Positions 1 through 8,724 of a stretch of DNA of 64,000 bases are shown here, one piece after another; the stretch's first letter is position 1, and each line of letters begins with the position of its first letter. The position numbers and the translations under genes are program-made. The notes beneath the pieces were generated by a model. The model did no database searches. It was not told where the DNA came from and saw only the letters and a list, made by a program, of their open reading frames with translations. The DNA lies in NCBI RefSeq assembly GCF_014269225.2, contig NZ_CP077097.1, positions 3,111,001 through 3,175,000 of the forward strand, written 5' to 3'. This stretch comes from Pseudomonas anuradhapurensis (GTDB taxonomy: Bacteria; Pseudomonadota; Gammaproteobacteria; Pseudomonadales; Pseudomonadaceae).

Positions 1-636
1 CACCAGCTCGCGGGCTTGTGCCGCCTGCAAGTCGCTCTGCCACAGGGCGAACACCTGCATCAGGCGCTTGATGAAGTCCTTGCGCGACTCGCGGGTGAAG
101 GTGACCACGGTCATCGCATCCAGCTCGTAGCCCAGGTAATGGCGCAACAACAGGATGCGCAAGACCAGCGAGGTCGACTTGCCTGCCCCGGCCCCGGCAA
201 CCACGCAGGTGGAGGGCGTATCGCTGAAGATCAGCTTCCACTGCGCGGCACTGGGCTGGGCCTCGGCAGGCAGGCGCTGGGCGACATCGGCCTTGAAGCG
301 TTTTTTCAACTCGGCAGTCAATGGCAGGCGCCAGTCCTCGAACAGGTTGCCGTCCTGCCCCGGTACGGCGCCAACGTCGGGGCGGGTATCGCGGATCACC
401 AGTACCTGGCGCCCGGCCTCGTAGCCCTCTACCCGGCCGCGCTCGAAGCCCTCGCGCATGCCCTCGGCATGGCCACTGCGCTGGCCGCTGACATGGCCGA
501 GGAACCACGAGTCGCGGTGCTGGGCACGCAGGCGGGTCAGGCCGCGCCCCAGCAGGCGCGCCGCCAGGCGGCGAAACCAGGGTAACTGGGCAGGTGGGGT
601 AAGGTCGGCTGGGGCCTGGGTTTGCTCGGGGGCCAC
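1..636 (-). CDS. UvrD/Rep-type superfamily 1 helicase, N-terminal 212 codons only
   Basis: The minus strand carries an open frame that runs off the left edge of the window. An arginine-rich N-terminal segment of about 70 residues precedes the helicase start, where a classical Walker A motif (AGAGAGKST) is followed by TVVTFTRESRKDF, the motif Ia region of UvrD/Rep helicases. Members unwind DNA by 3'-5' translocation during repair. I chose the GTG at 636 because GGAG lies five bases upstream; an in-frame ATG at 681 would add 15 residues. The remaining helicase motifs lie outside the window, so the exact subfamily cannot be named. Confidence 0.85.
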   Translation of the reverse strand, partial: MAPEQTQAPADLTPPAQLPWFRRLAARLLGRGLTRLRAQHRDSWFLGHVSGQRSGHAEGMREGFERGRVEGYEAGRQVLVIRDTRPDVGAVPGQDGNLFEDWRLPLTAELKKRFKADVAQRLPAEAQPSAAQWKLIFSDTPSTCVVAGAGAGKSTSLVLRILLLRHYLGYELDAMTVVTFTRESRKDFIKRLMQVFALWQSDLQAAQARELV

Positions 637-856
637 GGTCACTCCGGTGAAAAGCAAAATCAGCGAGCATGTTCGCCGCATCGGCAGAAAATCGCCAGCG
701 AATGCTTGCAGATCAGTGGATTAGGCGATGAAGCGAATGGAATGCTGCACATTTAATAATCTATTTTATTGATTGTTTTAAGTCGATATTTACGCTTATT
801 TTCGATCTTTATTTGGCGCATCATGGCCCCATTCCACTGATTCAAGGAGCACGACC

Positions 857-1555
857 ATGCTGCAACTGCGACCCTTCGAAAGCCTCGGCCACGCCAACCA
901 CGGCTGGCTGGATGCCCACCATCATTTTTCCTTCGCCGAGTACTACGACCCGGCGCGCATGCACTGGGGCAACCTGCGGGTCTGGAACGACGACCTGATC
1001 GCTGCCGGCAGCGGCTTCCCACCGCACCCGCACCGCGACATGGAAATCATCACCTATGTGCGTGAAGGCGCGATCAGCCACCAGGACAGCCTGGGTAACA
1101 AGGGCCGTACCGAAGCCGGTGACGTGCAGGTGATGAGCGCCGGTACCGGCATCGTGCACAGCGAGTACAACCTGGAAGACGTCGATACGCGCATTTTCCA
1201 GATCTGGATAGTGCCGGAGCGCACCGGTGAAGCACCGCAGTGGGGCACCCGGCCGTTCCCCAAAGGTGAACGAGGCGAAGGCTTCGTTACCCTGGCCAGC
1301 GGCCGTGCAGGTGACGAGGACAGCCTGCAGATCCGTACCGATGCCCGCCTGGTGGCTGCCACCCTGCGCGCGGGTGAAACCGCCGAGTACCGCTTCGATG
1401 CTGCACGTCGCGGCTACCTGGTGCCGGCCAAGGGGCTGGTGGAGGTCAATGGGCTGCGGGCCAAGGCGCGCGATGGCGTGGCGATCGAGCAGGAGGAGGT
1501 GTTGCGGGTGACCGCCATCGAGGACAGCGAGATCGTACTGGTCGACGTGGCCTGA
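857..1555 (+). CDS. pirin family protein (cupin)
   Basis: This 232-residue protein matches the usual length of bacterial pirins, two-domain cupins of which some act as quercetin 2,3-dioxygenases and others bind regulatory partners. The four expected metal ligands are visible: His57 and His59 in FPPHPHRDMEI, and His101 and Glu103 in GTGIVHSEY. GGAG lies eight bases before the ATG. The 100 bases upstream are markedly AT-rich compared with the surroundings and probably hold its promoter. It appears monocistronic, followed by a small hairpin. The cellular substrate cannot be read from the sequence. Confidence 0.93.
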   Translation: MLQLRPFESLGHANHGWLDAHHHFSFAEYYDPARMHWGNLRVWNDDLIAAGSGFPPHPHRDMEIITYVREGAISHQDSLGNKGRTEAGDVQVMSAGTGIVHSEYNLEDVDTRIFQIWIVPERTGEAPQWGTRPFPKGERGEGFVTLASGRAGDEDSLQIRTDARLVAATLRAGETAEYRFDAARRGYLVPAKGLVEVNGLRAKARDGVAIEQEEVLRVTAIEDSEIVLVDVA

Positions 1556-1583
1556 AGCGCCCACCGCTGACCGGTTGACGCGA

Positions 1584-1606
1584 CCGCTCCTCGGCCTGGG
1601 GAGCGG
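1584..1606 (+). terminator. candidate terminator after pirin
   Basis: A 7-bp perfect stem (CCGCTCC / GGAGCGG) with a nine-base loop begins 28 bases after the pirin stop and is followed by TTTC. The weak U-tract makes it only a modest intrinsic terminator candidate. Confidence 0.45.
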
Positions 1607-1641
1607 TTTCGGCCGGTGTCATCCACCGTGTCGCCTGCTTC

Positions 1642-1663
1642 GCGGATAAATCCGCTCCTACAG
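1642..1663. repeat. REP-like repeat unit
   Basis: GCGGATAAATCCGCTCCTAC contains a GCGGAT/ATCCGC palindrome and recurs in both arms of the long inverted repeat at 57931-58195. It lies between convergent genes, a normal position for Pseudomonas REP elements. Confidence 0.7.
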
Positions 1664-1702
1664 TTGATGTTGTACCCCGCGCAGGCCAGCGATGATCCTG
1701 TA

Positions 1703-2188
1703 CTAGCCTGGCTCGGCCAGTTCGCCGAGCACCTCGACGGAGGTGGTGACCTGGCGGAAGTGATGCTTCCACAGGTCGATGCCCAGCTTGCCCGATCGAT
1801 CCAGCGAGGAGCCGACTGTCATGTCGGTGACCAAGGTGGGCATCAACCCGGCATCGAACAGGGCAAAGCCAGCCGCCAGTACACAGGTCTCGGTCTGTAG
1901 CCCACACACCAGCACCCGCTCCACGCCCAGCTCACGGATGTACGCGATAGCCTCGGTGCTCTGCCCATAGCCATGCTTGACAAAAACTCGGTCGGCCTCG
2001 ACCAGGTTTTCGTCCTCGGCAGCCGGGTGCCAGCCAAGCTGGCGTTCGAAAGGCGTGACCTGTTCGTCGTGCAGTTCGACCGAGGCAATGGTGGGAATGT
2101 TTGCTGATAACCGGCGCAGGCCATCGACCAGCCACTCTGGCGGGCTGAAGGTGGACTGGACATCGACGATGAGCAAAACCTGGCGCAT
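1703..2188 (-). CDS. isochorismatase-family cysteine hydrolase
   Basis: This 161-residue protein has the alpha/beta fold signature of isochorismatase/nicotinamidase-like hydrolases. The catalytic triad is visible: Asp9 in LLIVDVQ, Lys71 in VFVKHGYG and Cys102 in GLQTETCVLAAG. It is near the short end of the family, and the substrate is unknown. The gene is convergent with pirin and divergent from the type I secretion operon. Relatives hydrolyse amides or vinyl ethers in cofactor and xenobiotic metabolism, but nothing nearby points to one pathway. Confidence 0.88.
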   Translation of the reverse strand: MRQVLLIVDVQSTFSPPEWLVDGLRRLSANIPTIASVELHDEQVTPFERQLGWHPAAEDENLVEADRVFVKHGYGQSTEAIAYIRELGVERVLVCGLQTETCVLAAGFALFDAGLMPTLVTDMTVGSSLDRSGKLGIDLWKHHFRQVTTSVEVLGELAEPG

Positions 2189-2529
2189 GGGCGGCTTCCG
2201 GCACTGGCAAAAGGCGCGGAGTATAACGTGATCAGGTCAAAGTCATCGCATGCCCTGTCAATATCTCGTCAAAAAGCCTTGCAAAATAATGAGAATGCGT
2301 TGCAAGCAGATGTTTTCCCGGTACTTATAAAAGGTTCAAAGTATCGCTAGAGCAAATCGATATTATCGGTCGTTTCGCTGCAACCTACGCTCCAACATAT
2401 GAAAGCAACGCGGCGCGTTGACCCATTCGCCCTTCAAGCGCCCCGCCTGCGAGCCGACCAGAAGCCACGACTACCGCTGTACGGGGCGCCGCAACGGCAA
2501 CCCCCGTTTTGTGAGAAAGGGGGCCACTG
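2189..2529. other. AT-rich intergenic region upstream of the type I secretion operon
   Basis: This 341-bp gap holds no convincing gene. Its left half is AT-rich and should contain the divergent promoters of the isochorismatase-like gene and the secretion operon. The only recognisable site is the Fur-box-like sequence listed separately. Confidence 0.6.
2285..2303. promoter_or_regulatory. possible Fur box (weak)
   Basis: The 19 bases starting AATAATGAGAAT match the classical Fur consensus GATAATGATAATCATTATC at 12 of 19 positions by eye, mostly in the left half-site. Iron control would fit type I systems that export haemophores or proteases. The right half-site is poor, so this is only a suggestion. 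Confidence 0.25.
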
Positions 2530-4266
2530 ATGCACAAGCCGCCACGCACCCGTTCCGAACTGGCCGAAGTGTTGTTCAGCCTGCGCCGCAGCTTTCTCGC
2601 CCTGGGTGCCTTCAGCGGCGTGATCAACGCCATGATGTTGACGCCAGCCATCTACATGCTGCAGGTGTACGACCGTGCGCTGGTCAGCCGCAACCTCACC
2701 ACCCTGGGCATGCTCACCTTGCTGGTCATCGGCCTGTACTTGATGATGTCGGCACTGGAGACGATTCGCACCCGGGTACTGATCCGGGTCGGCAACTACC
2801 TGGACATGGACCTCAACCGGCGCATCTTCAGCGCCGCCTTCGAGCGCAACCTGAGCCGTGCCGGCGGCAACCCGGCCCAGGCCCTGCATGACCTGGCACA
2901 GGTGCGGCAGTTCGTTACCGGTAGCGGCCTGTTCGCCTTCTTCGATGCCCCCTGGACACCGATCTACCTGCTGGTCAGCTACCTGATCCATCCGCTGCTG
3001 GGGCTGGTCACGCTGATCGGCTCGCTGATCCTGGTGGCCCTGGCCTACCTCACCGAAAAAGCCACGCAAAAACCCTTGGCCGAAGCCAACCAGGCCGCCC
3101 TGTCGTCAGCCAGCTATGCCAACAACAACCTGCGCAATGCCGAAGTGATCGAGGCCATGGGCATGCTGCCGGCGATCGGCAAGCGCTGGTACCAAGGCCA
3201 CCTGCGCATCCTGCAGATGCAGACGCTGGCGTCCGACCGTGCCGCGCTGATCAGCAGCACCGGGCGTTTCGTGCGCATTACCTTGCAGTCGGTCATCCTC
3301 GGTACCGGCGCCCTGCTGGCGATCGAAGGCAAGATCACCCCGGGCATGATGATCGCCTGCTCGATCCTGGCCGGCCGCGCCCTGGCCCCGGTAGAACAGG
3401 TGATTGCCTCGTGGAAGCAGTTGCTGGGTTGCCGTTCGGCCTGGGGCCGGTTGAACGAGCTGCTGCAGGACTACCCGCAGCGGCCAGCGGGCATGCCGCT
3501 GCAACGCCCATTGGGCATGCTGGCCGTGGAAAACGTGATCGCCAGCGCACCCGGCAGCAACACGCCCATCGTGCGTGGGGTGAGCTTCAGCCTGACTCCG
3601 GGCGAAAGCCTGGGGATCATCGGCCCATCGGCCTCGGGCAAGTCCACCCTCGCCCGCCTGCTGGTCGGCGTATGGCCGGCTCAGGTCGGCAAGGTACGCC
3701 TGGACGGCGCGGACATCTTCAACTGGAACAAGGCCGAACTGGGGCCCTGGCTTGGCTATCTGCCACAGGACGTCGAGCTGCTGGAGGGCACCATCGCCGA
3801 GAACATTGCCCGCTTTGCCGAAGTGGACAGCGAAGCGGTGATCCGTGCGGCCCGCAGCAGCGGCGTGCACGACATGATCCTGCGCTTCCCGCAGGGCTAT
3901 GACACCCGCCTGGCAGCCGATGGCTCGCCGCTGTCCGGTGGCCAGAAACAACGCATTGCCTTGGCCCGTGCGCTCTATGGCGAGCCCAACCTGGTGGTGC
4001 TTGACGAGCCCAACGCCAACCTCGACGACGTTGGCGAAAAGGCTCTGGTCGATGCGCTGGCCGAACTCAAGGCACGCGGGGCAACCGTGATCCTCATTTC
4101 CCACCGGCCCAACGTGCTGTGCGCGGTCGACAAGGTGCTGATGCTGCGCGACGGCGTCGTGCAAATGCTCGGCAGCCGCGACGAAGTGTTCACGGCGCTG
4201 CGCAAGGCCAGCGTGATCCCGGCGGCGAGCACGGCGCCGCTGGCTTCGGTGAAAGCACGGGAGTGA
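2530..4266 (+). CDS. type I secretion system permease/ATPase (PrtD/AprD/HasD type)
   Basis: This is a 578-residue inner-membrane ABC exporter half-transporter. The N-terminal half is a transmembrane domain with hydrophobic segments at about residues 24-45, 58-75 and 145-185. There is no N-terminal C39 peptidase-like domain, which matches the PrtD/AprD/HasD branch (usually 570-600 residues). The ATPase domain has Walker A GPSASGKST near 364-372, signature LSGGQKQR near 468 and Walker B LVVLDEP near 487. It is the first gene of a tight three-gene operon with the HlyD-like adaptor and TolC-like channel. Known substrates are C-terminally signalled RTX proteins, lipases, proteases or haemophores; none is encoded beside it. 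Confidence 0.93.
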   Translation: MHKPPRTRSELAEVLFSLRRSFLALGAFSGVINAMMLTPAIYMLQVYDRALVSRNLTTLGMLTLLVIGLYLMMSALETIRTRVLIRVGNYLDMDLNRRIFSAAFERNLSRAGGNPAQALHDLAQVRQFVTGSGLFAFFDAPWTPIYLLVSYLIHPLLGLVTLIGSLILVALAYLTEKATQKPLAEANQAALSSASYANNNLRNAEVIEAMGMLPAIGKRWYQGHLRILQMQTLASDRAALISSTGRFVRITLQSVILGTGALLAIEGKITPGMMIACSILAGRALAPVEQVIASWKQLLGCRSAWGRLNELLQDYPQRPAGMPLQRPLGMLAVENVIASAPGSNTPIVRGVSFSLTPGESLGIIGPSASGKSTLARLLVGVWPAQVGKVRLDGADIFNWNKAELGPWLGYLPQDVELLEGTIAENIARFAEVDSEAVIRAARSSGVHDMILRFPQGYDTRLAADGSPLSGGQKQRIALARALYGEPNLVVLDEPNANLDDVGEKALVDALAELKARGATVILISHRPNVLCAVDKVLMLRDGVVQMLGSRDEVFTALRKASVIPAASTAPLASVKARE

Positions 4267-4272
4267 CCGCTC

Positions 4273-5613
4273 ATGCCGATGCCCCACCACACCGAGTTGA
4301 TTCCCGCCGAAACCCAGCACCTGATCGACCTGGACGCCGGCCGACCGGCACGCTGGGGGCTGTGGCTGGTCATCGCCGGCTTTGGCGGCTTCCTGCTGTG
4401 GTCGGGCCTGGCGCCGCTGGACGCCGGGGTGGTCGCCACCGGTACGGTCAAGGTCACCAGCAACCGCAAGGCGGTGCAGCACCTGACTGGCGGCACGGTC
4501 GAGGCGATCCTGGTGCGCGAAGGCGATGTGGTGAAGAAAGACCAGGAGGTGGTACGCCTCGACGCGCTACGGGCAGTGGCCGAACAGGGCGCGGTCAGTG
4601 CCCAGTACATCGTCGGCAAGACTGTGGAAAACCGCCTGGAAGCCGAGCGCGACGGCCGTGACAGCGTTACCTTCGACCCCGCCCTGCTCAAGCGCTACGC
4701 TAACGACCCGCGCCTGCTGGCGGCCATGGACCTGCAACAACGCCTGCTGGAAACCCGCCGCGCCGGCCTGGCCGGCGAGCTGAGCATCCTCAAGGAAAAC
4801 CTGGCCGCCACGGCGGTGCAGCTCAAGGGCCTGCAGCAGGTGTATGGGGCCCGCGCCTCGCAGATCGGCTTCCTCAACCAGGAACTGCAGGGCACCCGCG
4901 TGCTGGCGGCCGAAGGTTATGTGCCGCGCAACCGCCTGCTGGAGCTGGAACGCAACAACGCCGACCTGTCCGCCGGCCAGGCCGAGAACCTCAACAATAT
5001 CGCCCGGGCCCGCAGCCAGGCCACCGAGATCAAGCTGCGTATCCTCCAGCGCCAGCACGACTACCTGAAGGAAGTGGAGTCGCAACTGACCGACACCGCC
5101 AAGGAGAACACTACCCTGGCCGACCGCCTGCGCGCGCTGGACTATGAGGTGACCCACACGGTGATCCGCTCGCCGATCGACGGCATGGTCCAGGCCCTGA
5201 GCATCGCCACGGTCGGCGGCATTATCCAGCCTGGGGCGAAGATCATGGAGGTGGTACCGCTCGACCAACCGTTGCAGGTCGACGCGATGATCCCGGTGCA
5301 GGCCATCGACAAGATGGTCCCTGGACTGGACGTGGACATTGCCTTCCCGGCCTTCAACCATGCACGCACGCCGAATATCCCGGGGCGGGTCAAGACAGTG
5401 TCCGCCGACCGCCTGATCGACGAGGAAAGCAAGCAGCCGTTCTACCTGGCCCAGGTGGAAGTGACCCCGGCCGGCATGGGCCTGCTCGGCAGCAACCACA
5501 TCCGCCCCGGCATGCCGGCCACCGTCACCATCAAGACCGGTGAACGCAACCTGCTCAGCTACCTGCTCAAACCGATGCTCGAACGCGTGGATGCTGCATT
5601 CAAGGAGCAATGA
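4273..5613 (+). CDS. type I secretion periplasmic adaptor (HlyD/AprE/PrtE family)
   Basis: This 446-residue membrane-fusion protein bridges the ABC exporter and outer-membrane channel. It has a short cytoplasmic N-terminus, one transmembrane helix at about residues 30-52 (WGLWLVIAGFGGFLLW), a lipoyl-like half motif (GGTVEAILVREGDVV), a long coiled-coil hairpin and the returning lipoyl half (VIRSPIDGMVQAL) near residue 298. It starts six bases after the ATPase stop with GGGAG upstream, so the genes are co-transcribed and probably translationally coupled. Confidence 0.93.
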   Translation: MPMPHHTELIPAETQHLIDLDAGRPARWGLWLVIAGFGGFLLWSGLAPLDAGVVATGTVKVTSNRKAVQHLTGGTVEAILVREGDVVKKDQEVVRLDALRAVAEQGAVSAQYIVGKTVENRLEAERDGRDSVTFDPALLKRYANDPRLLAAMDLQQRLLETRRAGLAGELSILKENLAATAVQLKGLQQVYGARASQIGFLNQELQGTRVLAAEGYVPRNRLLELERNNADLSAGQAENLNNIARARSQATEIKLRILQRQHDYLKEVESQLTDTAKENTTLADRLRALDYEVTHTVIRSPIDGMVQALSIATVGGIIQPGAKIMEVVPLDQPLQVDAMIPVQAIDKMVPGLDVDIAFPAFNHARTPNIPGRVKTVSADRLIDEESKQPFYLAQVEVTPAGMGLLGSNHIRPGMPATVTIKTGERNLLSYLLKPMLERVDAAFKEQ

Positions 5614-5614
5614 C

Positions 5615-6943
5615 ATGAACCGCCCGTGCCTGATGCTGTGCCTGTGGGGGGTGGCCATGCAGGCCAGTGCCATGGACCTCAAGCAAGCCTGGGACCTGTT
5701 GCAGTACCAAGGCCCGATCTACCAGGCCGCCGTGCACGAAAAACAAGCCGGCAGCGAGAATCGCGCCATCGGCCAGGCCGGGTTGCTGCCGCAGATCAAT
5801 GCCGTGGGCTATTTCAACAAGATCAACGGCAGCCAGAGCCAGTATGGCCTGGACCGGGACCTGGATTACGACTCCAAAGGCGCCAGCGTGCGCCTGCGCC
5901 AGCCATTGTTCAACAAGCAGAAGATGGCCGAGTACCGCCAGGGCCAGCAACGTGCCGAGTACAGCGTGGCGGTGTTCGACGCCAAGAGCCAGGACGCTGC
6001 GGTAAGCCTGGCCGAAGCCTACTTCGACGTACTGCTGGCCAGCGAAACCATCACCCTGGCCAAGGCCAAGCTTAACGCCTTCGAAGAGCAACTGGCGTCG
6101 GCCAAGCGGCGCATGGAACTGGGTGACGGCACCATCACCGACATCGACGAGTCGGTTGCCCGCCGCGACCTGGCCGAAGCCGACCTGATCGAAGCCCGGG
6201 ACAACCTGGTCAATGCCCGCCGCAAGCTGGAGGAATTCATCGGTGAAACCCCAGAGTCGCTGACCACCTTGCAGCCAAGCTTCAACACCCCGCCGCTGCT
6301 GCCGGGCAACCTGCAGGACTGGCTGGTCAAGGCGCAGGCCGACAGCCCGCTGATTCACGCCCGCCGGCACAACTACGAGCTGGCCGAAGAAGAAGTGAAA
6401 CGCGCCCGCGCCGGGCACTGGCCGACCCTGGACTTCGTCGCCGGCTATACCGCCAGCAGCAGCCAGTCGATTTCCGAACTGAACCAGCGCAACCATTACA
6501 GCTCGGTCGGGCTGGAGCTGAACATTCCGCTGTACAGCGGCGGCGGTACCAGCGCCCTCACCCGCCAGGCCGGCGCCAACAGCTCCAAGGCCCTGGATGA
6601 GCTGGACGCCGCCCGCCAGCAGGTAATTTCGGAAACCACCCGCGAGTTCAATGGCGTGCAGAGTGGCGCCTTGCGGGTCCAGGCACTGGAAAAGGCCGTG
6701 GCCTCCAACGAGCGCTCGCTGCTCTCGACCCGCAAGGGCTTCAAGGAAGGCGGCACCAGCACCAACTCGGACGTGCTCAATGCCGAGGAGCTGCTGTATG
6801 ACGCCCGCCACGACCTGTTCGAGGCGAAGTTGAACTACCTGTTGTCGCGGCTGCGCCTCGCCTCGTCGGTCGGTAGCCTGGGCGACGACGACATCCAGCA
6901 GATCAACGACTACCTCGGGCCAGAACTGGTGGTCAGCAATTGA
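5615..6943 (+). CDS. TolC-family outer-membrane channel of the type I secretion operon (AprF/PrtF type)
   Basis: I place the start at the ATG at 5615, giving 442 residues. It follows AAGGAG and yields a good signal peptide (LMLCLWGVAMQASA before MDLKQAW); a longer frame from 5540 would lack one. The mature protein has the two-fold outer-membrane-efflux repeat with long amphipathic helices, as in TolC trimers. It begins one base after the adaptor stop. It completes a canonical ABC / adaptor / channel export machine. Confidence 0.92.
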   Translation: MNRPCLMLCLWGVAMQASAMDLKQAWDLLQYQGPIYQAAVHEKQAGSENRAIGQAGLLPQINAVGYFNKINGSQSQYGLDRDLDYDSKGASVRLRQPLFNKQKMAEYRQGQQRAEYSVAVFDAKSQDAAVSLAEAYFDVLLASETITLAKAKLNAFEEQLASAKRRMELGDGTITDIDESVARRDLAEADLIEARDNLVNARRKLEEFIGETPESLTTLQPSFNTPPLLPGNLQDWLVKAQADSPLIHARRHNYELAEEEVKRARAGHWPTLDFVAGYTASSSQSISELNQRNHYSSVGLELNIPLYSGGGTSALTRQAGANSSKALDELDAARQQVISETTREFNGVQSGALRVQALEKAVASNERSLLSTRKGFKEGGTSTNSDVLNAEELLYDARHDLFEAKLNYLLSRLRLASSVGSLGDDDIQQINDYLGPELVVSN

Positions 6944-7034
6944 GTGTCGCGCGCTACGCCCGCGGCAACCGCGCTTGCCGCAGGTTGCCGGATTCAGGCT
7001 ATGATCGGTCACCCTGCCGCGGACGTCCTGACCC

Positions 7035-7898
7035 ATGCCCGTAGACCTGCAAACGTTGTACCCCAGGCTGATCCACCTGATGCTGGACACGGTATTCGTG
7101 GTCGATCGCGACAACCAGATCGTCTTCGTCAGCGATGCCTGCGAGGCGTTGCTGGGCTACCAGGCCAGCGAACTGATCGGCACCCCGATCACCGACTACA
7201 TGCACCCTGACGACCTGGCGATGACCCGCGCCTCGATCGTGCGGGTCATGAGCGGCCACCCTCACTACGACTTTCGCAACCGCTATATCCGCAAGGATGG
7301 CGGTGTGGTGCACATCCTGTGGGCGGCATGCTGGTCCGACGAGGCGGATGCGCGCATCGGCGTGGCGCGGGATGTGACTGCCCTGCATCTGGCCGAAGAG
7401 GAACTGCGCTTTCTGGCTCACCATGACCCGCTGACCCGGCTGGCCAACCGCACCCGGTTCAATGAACAGCTGGAATCCGCCCTTGCCGCAGCCCGCCGCC
7501 AGGATCGGCCACTGGCCCTGCTGTTTCTCGATATCAATGATTTCAAGCAGATCAACGACAACCACGGGCACAGCATGGGCGACCGGGTGCTGTGCGCCCT
7601 GGCCCGGCGCCTGGAAAGCTGCGTGGGCGCTGGCGAAACGGTAGCGCGGATGGGCGGTGACGAGTTCACCGTGCTGCTGCCCAATTGCCCCTCGCCAGAG
7701 CTTATCGCCGAGCGGGTGACGCAGATTCTGGCGACCATGGCCGAGCCGCTCGGCGCCGAATTCGCCGGTATCGCCACCCCCACCTGCAGCATCGGCGTGG
7801 CCTGTTTCCCGGAGGATGGCAACGACGCCGACACACTGCTGCGCCATGCCGACGGGCACATGTACCAGATCAAACGTCAGCGCGCAGCGGCCGGTTGA
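7035..7898 (+). CDS. PAS-GGDEF diguanylate cyclase
   Basis: A 287-residue soluble protein with one N-terminal PAS domain (about 8-120; FVVDRDNQIVFVSDACEALLGY is typical) and a GGDEF domain (about 128-285). The catalytic loop is intact (ARMGGDEF, GGDEF at 207-211), so it should make cyclic di-GMP. The inhibitory RxxD site expected five residues upstream is absent (AGET), so product feedback at the primary I-site is unlikely. There are no membrane segments, so it probably senses a cytoplasmic ligand, redox state or oxygen. The methyltransferase gene follows after 17 bases with a good ribosome-binding site, suggesting co-transcription. Confidence 0.93.
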   Translation: MPVDLQTLYPRLIHLMLDTVFVVDRDNQIVFVSDACEALLGYQASELIGTPITDYMHPDDLAMTRASIVRVMSGHPHYDFRNRYIRKDGGVVHILWAACWSDEADARIGVARDVTALHLAEEELRFLAHHDPLTRLANRTRFNEQLESALAAARRQDRPLALLFLDINDFKQINDNHGHSMGDRVLCALARRLESCVGAGETVARMGGDEFTVLLPNCPSPELIAERVTQILATMAEPLGAEFAGIATPTCSIGVACFPEDGNDADTLLRHADGHMYQIKRQRAAAG

Positions 7899-7915
7899 CC
7901 GCGAGGAGACCGCCC

Positions 7916-8584
7916 ATGCACGACCCGGAAGAGGCCTTGCTCGCCAGCTGGCAGCACAATGCCCAGGCGTGGATCGCAGCCGTGCGCAGCGGCGCTATCG
8001 CGAGCCGCCGCCAGGTCACTGACCAGGCCATCCTGTTGGCCATCCTGGGCCGTCAGCCGCAACGCGTGCTGGACCTGGGCTGTGGCGAGGGCTGGTTGCT
8101 GCGCGCACTGGGCGAGCGTGGCATCCAGGCAGTGGGGGTCGACGCAGACCCGGCACTGGTGCAAGCCGCGCGCGCTGCGGGCAGCGCACAGGTGCACCTG
8201 GCCCGCTTTGCCCAGCTGGCCAATAGGCAAGCGCAGGTAGGCCAGGACTACGACCTGATCTGCGCCAACTTCGCCCTGTTGCAGCAGGACATCATTCCGT
8301 TGCTGGCGGCCATGCGCGACTTGCTGTTGCCCGGTGGCGCGCTGGTGGTCCAGACCCTGCACCCGTGGAGTGTGGCCGATGGGGAATACCAGGACGGTTG
8401 GCGGGAGGAATCGTTTACCGGCGTGGACGGGGATTGGCAGGTGATGCCCTGGTACTTCCGCACCCTCGCCAGTTGGCTCAATGCGCTGGACCTGGCGGGG
8501 TTGCGGCTGGCCAGCCTGCAGGAGCCGCAGCACCCGCAGAGCGCGGTGCCGCAGTCACTGTTGCTGGTAGCTGAACGCCCCTGA
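7916..8584 (+). CDS. class I SAM-dependent methyltransferase
   Basis: I use the ATG at 7916 because GAGGAG lies just upstream; the longer frame from 7685 overlaps the cyclase. The 222-residue protein has motif I VLDLGCGEGWLL near residues 47-58, an acidic ribose-binding residue in VGVDAD, and the PGG of motif III (LLLPGGALVVQTLHPW). This is the UbiG/SmtA-like fold. The substrate is unknown. It sits 17 bases downstream of the GGDEF gene and is probably in the same transcript. Confidence 0.88.
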   Translation: MHDPEEALLASWQHNAQAWIAAVRSGAIASRRQVTDQAILLAILGRQPQRVLDLGCGEGWLLRALGERGIQAVGVDADPALVQAARAAGSAQVHLARFAQLANRQAQVGQDYDLICANFALLQQDIIPLLAAMRDLLLPGGALVVQTLHPWSVADGEYQDGWREESFTGVDGDWQVMPWYFRTLASWLNALDLAGLRLASLQEPQHPQSAVPQSLLLVAERP

Positions 8585-8600
8585 GCTAAACAGGGGGCCT

Positions 8601-8714
8601 TGTAGGAGCGGCCTTGTGTCGCGATGGGCCGCGAAGCGGCCCCAAGATTTCCGCAACGCAGCAAGATTTTTGGGGCCGCTTTGCGGCCCATCGCGACGCA
8701 AGGCCGCTCCTGCA
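8601..8714. repeat. inverted pair of REP elements (BIME-like) between convergent genes
   Basis: Two 44-bp arms (8601-8644 and 8671-8714) are inverted copies of the TGTAGGAGCGGCCTTG...GGGCCGC REP unit, matching at 41 of 44 positions around a 26-bp spacer. Each arm also has an inner GGGCCGC/GCGGCCC hairpin. The pair lies between convergent genes and can form a large cruciform or bidirectional terminator. Related units occur at 14866 and 26955. Confidence 0.85.
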
Positions 8715-8724
8715 CGGACAGCGT

